Assembly: GCA_903916165.1 (NCBI GenBank)
Contig: CAIWVR010000172.1
Coordinates: forward strand, 1 to 7,967
Length of the DNA stretch: 7,967 bases
From: an uncultured Hyphomicrobiales bacterium
Lineage (GTDB): Bacteria > Pseudomonadota > Alphaproteobacteria > Rhizobiales > Beijerinckiaceae
Direction of reading: 5' to 3'
A program made the position numbers and the translations under genes. Positions 7,275 through 7,967 of the stretch are shown piece after piece. The notes under the pieces are model-generated. The model made no database searches. It was not told the DNA's origin and saw nothing but the letters and a program-made list of their open reading frames with translations. The stretch's first letter is position 1; each line of letters opens with the position of its first letter.

Positions 7275-7967
7275 TCAGCTGCGGTTATAGACATCCTCGA
7301 CGCGGATAATGTCGTCTTCGCCGAGATAGCTGCCAGTCTGGACCTCGATCAGCTCGAGATCGATCTTGCCCGGGTTGACGAGGCGGTGCGTGCAGCCGAT
7401 CGGCAGGTAGATCGACTCGTTCTCGTGCACCATCTTGACCGCTTCATTGACGGTCACTTCCGCCGTGCCGCGCACGACGACCCAATGTTCGGCGCGATGA
7501 TGGTGCTTCTGCAGCGAGAGCCGTCCATCCGGGGTCACGACGATGCGCTTGACCTGATAGCGCCCGCCCGAATCGATGCTCTGATAATAGCCCCAGGGGC
7601 GGTAAACGCGCTTGTGCTCCTGCGCCTCGGGGCGTTTGAGCTGTTTGAGCGCTTCGACCACATCCTTGACCCGGGGTGCTGCATCCGCATGGGCGACGAG
7701 CACCGCGTCCTGCGTGGTGATGACGACGACATTGCTCAGGCCCACAACCGCCGTCAGCAGGCCATCGGTGCGTACAAGACAATTGGAGCCATCGAAGACG
7801 AAAGCATCGCCGCGCACGGCATTGCCGTGTTCGTCCTGCGGGCTCAAACTGCGCACCGCCGACCAGGCACCGACGTCGCTCCAGCCGATGTCGGCGGGAA
7901 TGACCGCCGCCTTGCGCGTGTGCTCCATGACCGCATAGTCGATCGACTTTTTGGGCGCGGCGGCAAA
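7275..7967 (-). CDS. Mannose-1-phosphate guanylyltransferase / mannose-6-phosphate isomerase, C-terminal half
   Basis: The visible 230 residues are the C-terminal half of the bifunctional ManC/AlgA/XanB-type enzyme. It isomerises fructose 6-phosphate to mannose 6-phosphate and makes GDP-mannose from mannose 1-phosphate and GTP. The fragment begins inside the nucleotidyltransferase domain with SIDYAVMEHT (8-17) and GWSDVGAW (28-35), both signature blocks. After a linker comes the type II isomerase cupin: YRPWGYYQSID (122-132), RIVVTPDGRLSLQKHHHRAEHW (141-162, metal-binding histidines and glutamate), VVRGTAEV (164-171), YLPIGCTHRLVNPG (187-200) and LELIEVQTGSYLGEDDIIR (204-222). The frame is open to the window edge; family members are about 470-480 residues, so roughly half lies outside. 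It converges on the GT9 gene with only 23 bases between the stops. It would supply GDP-mannose for the same glycans. Confidence 0.95.
   Translation of the reverse strand, partial: FAAAPKKSIDYAVMEHTRKAAVIPADIGWSDVGAWSAVRSLSPQDEHGNAVRGDAFVFDGSNCLVRTDGLLTAVVGLSNVVVITTQDAVLVAHADAAPRVKDVVEALKQLKRPEAQEHKRVYRPWGYYQSIDSGGRYQVKRIVVTPDGRLSLQKHHHRAEHWVVVRGTAEVTVNEAVKMVHENESIYLPIGCTHRLVNPGKIDLELIEVQTGSYLGEDDIIRVEDVYNRS

Overview
This is a GC-rich window, with protein sequences that look alphaproteobacterial (possibly Hyphomicrobiales; this is judged only from base composition and protein style and is not a firm assignment). It is part of a surface-polysaccharide locus. Six genes are intact or cut only by the window edge: a NusG/RfaH-type elongation factor, three nucleotide-sugar genes, a family 9 glycosyltransferase, and the end of a mannose-1-phosphate guanylyltransferase / mannose-6-phosphate isomerase. 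A seventh gene, a serralysin-like zinc metallopeptidase, and the decayed tail of an aldo/keto reductase interrupt the polysaccharide genes.

Left part (1-3504, minus strand, read right to left). A specialised NusG paralogue (2989-3504) comes first. After a 185-base leader come glucose-1-phosphate cytidylyltransferase (rfbF, 2030-2803), CDP-glucose 4,6-dehydratase (rfbG, 954-2033) and an extended short-chain dehydrogenase/epimerase (1-957, which runs off the window). The last three are joined by ATGA stop/start overlaps, so they form a translationally coupled unit. Together they should convert glucose 1-phosphate + CTP to CDP-glucose, then to CDP-4-dehydro-6-deoxyglucose, then (inferred) to a reduced or epimerised CDP-6-deoxy or CDP-3,6-dideoxy sugar. 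The NusG paralogue probably helps RNA polymerase read through this long operon.

Middle (3505-4521). About 1 kb has no intact gene. It holds an AT-rich patch upstream of the nusG-like gene, a perfect inverted repeat (3691-3705), the 3' remnant of an aldo/keto reductase broken by a one-base frameshift (recognisable 3864-4117), a second AT-rich patch, and a second perfect inverted repeat (4319-4337) upstream of the metallopeptidase.

Right part (4522-7967). On the plus strand lie the metallopeptidase (4522-6255) and, 42 bases later, a GT9 glycosyltransferase of the heptosyltransferase family (6298-7251). Convergent to them on the minus strand is the C-terminal half of the bifunctional GDP-mannose enzyme (7275-7967). 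The sugar genes fit one theme: CDP-deoxyhexose and GDP-mannose supply plus a transferase, for LPS or exopolysaccharide assembly. The metallopeptidase is the outsider. I saw no tRNA, rRNA, CRISPR array, insertion sequence or convincing intrinsic terminator.
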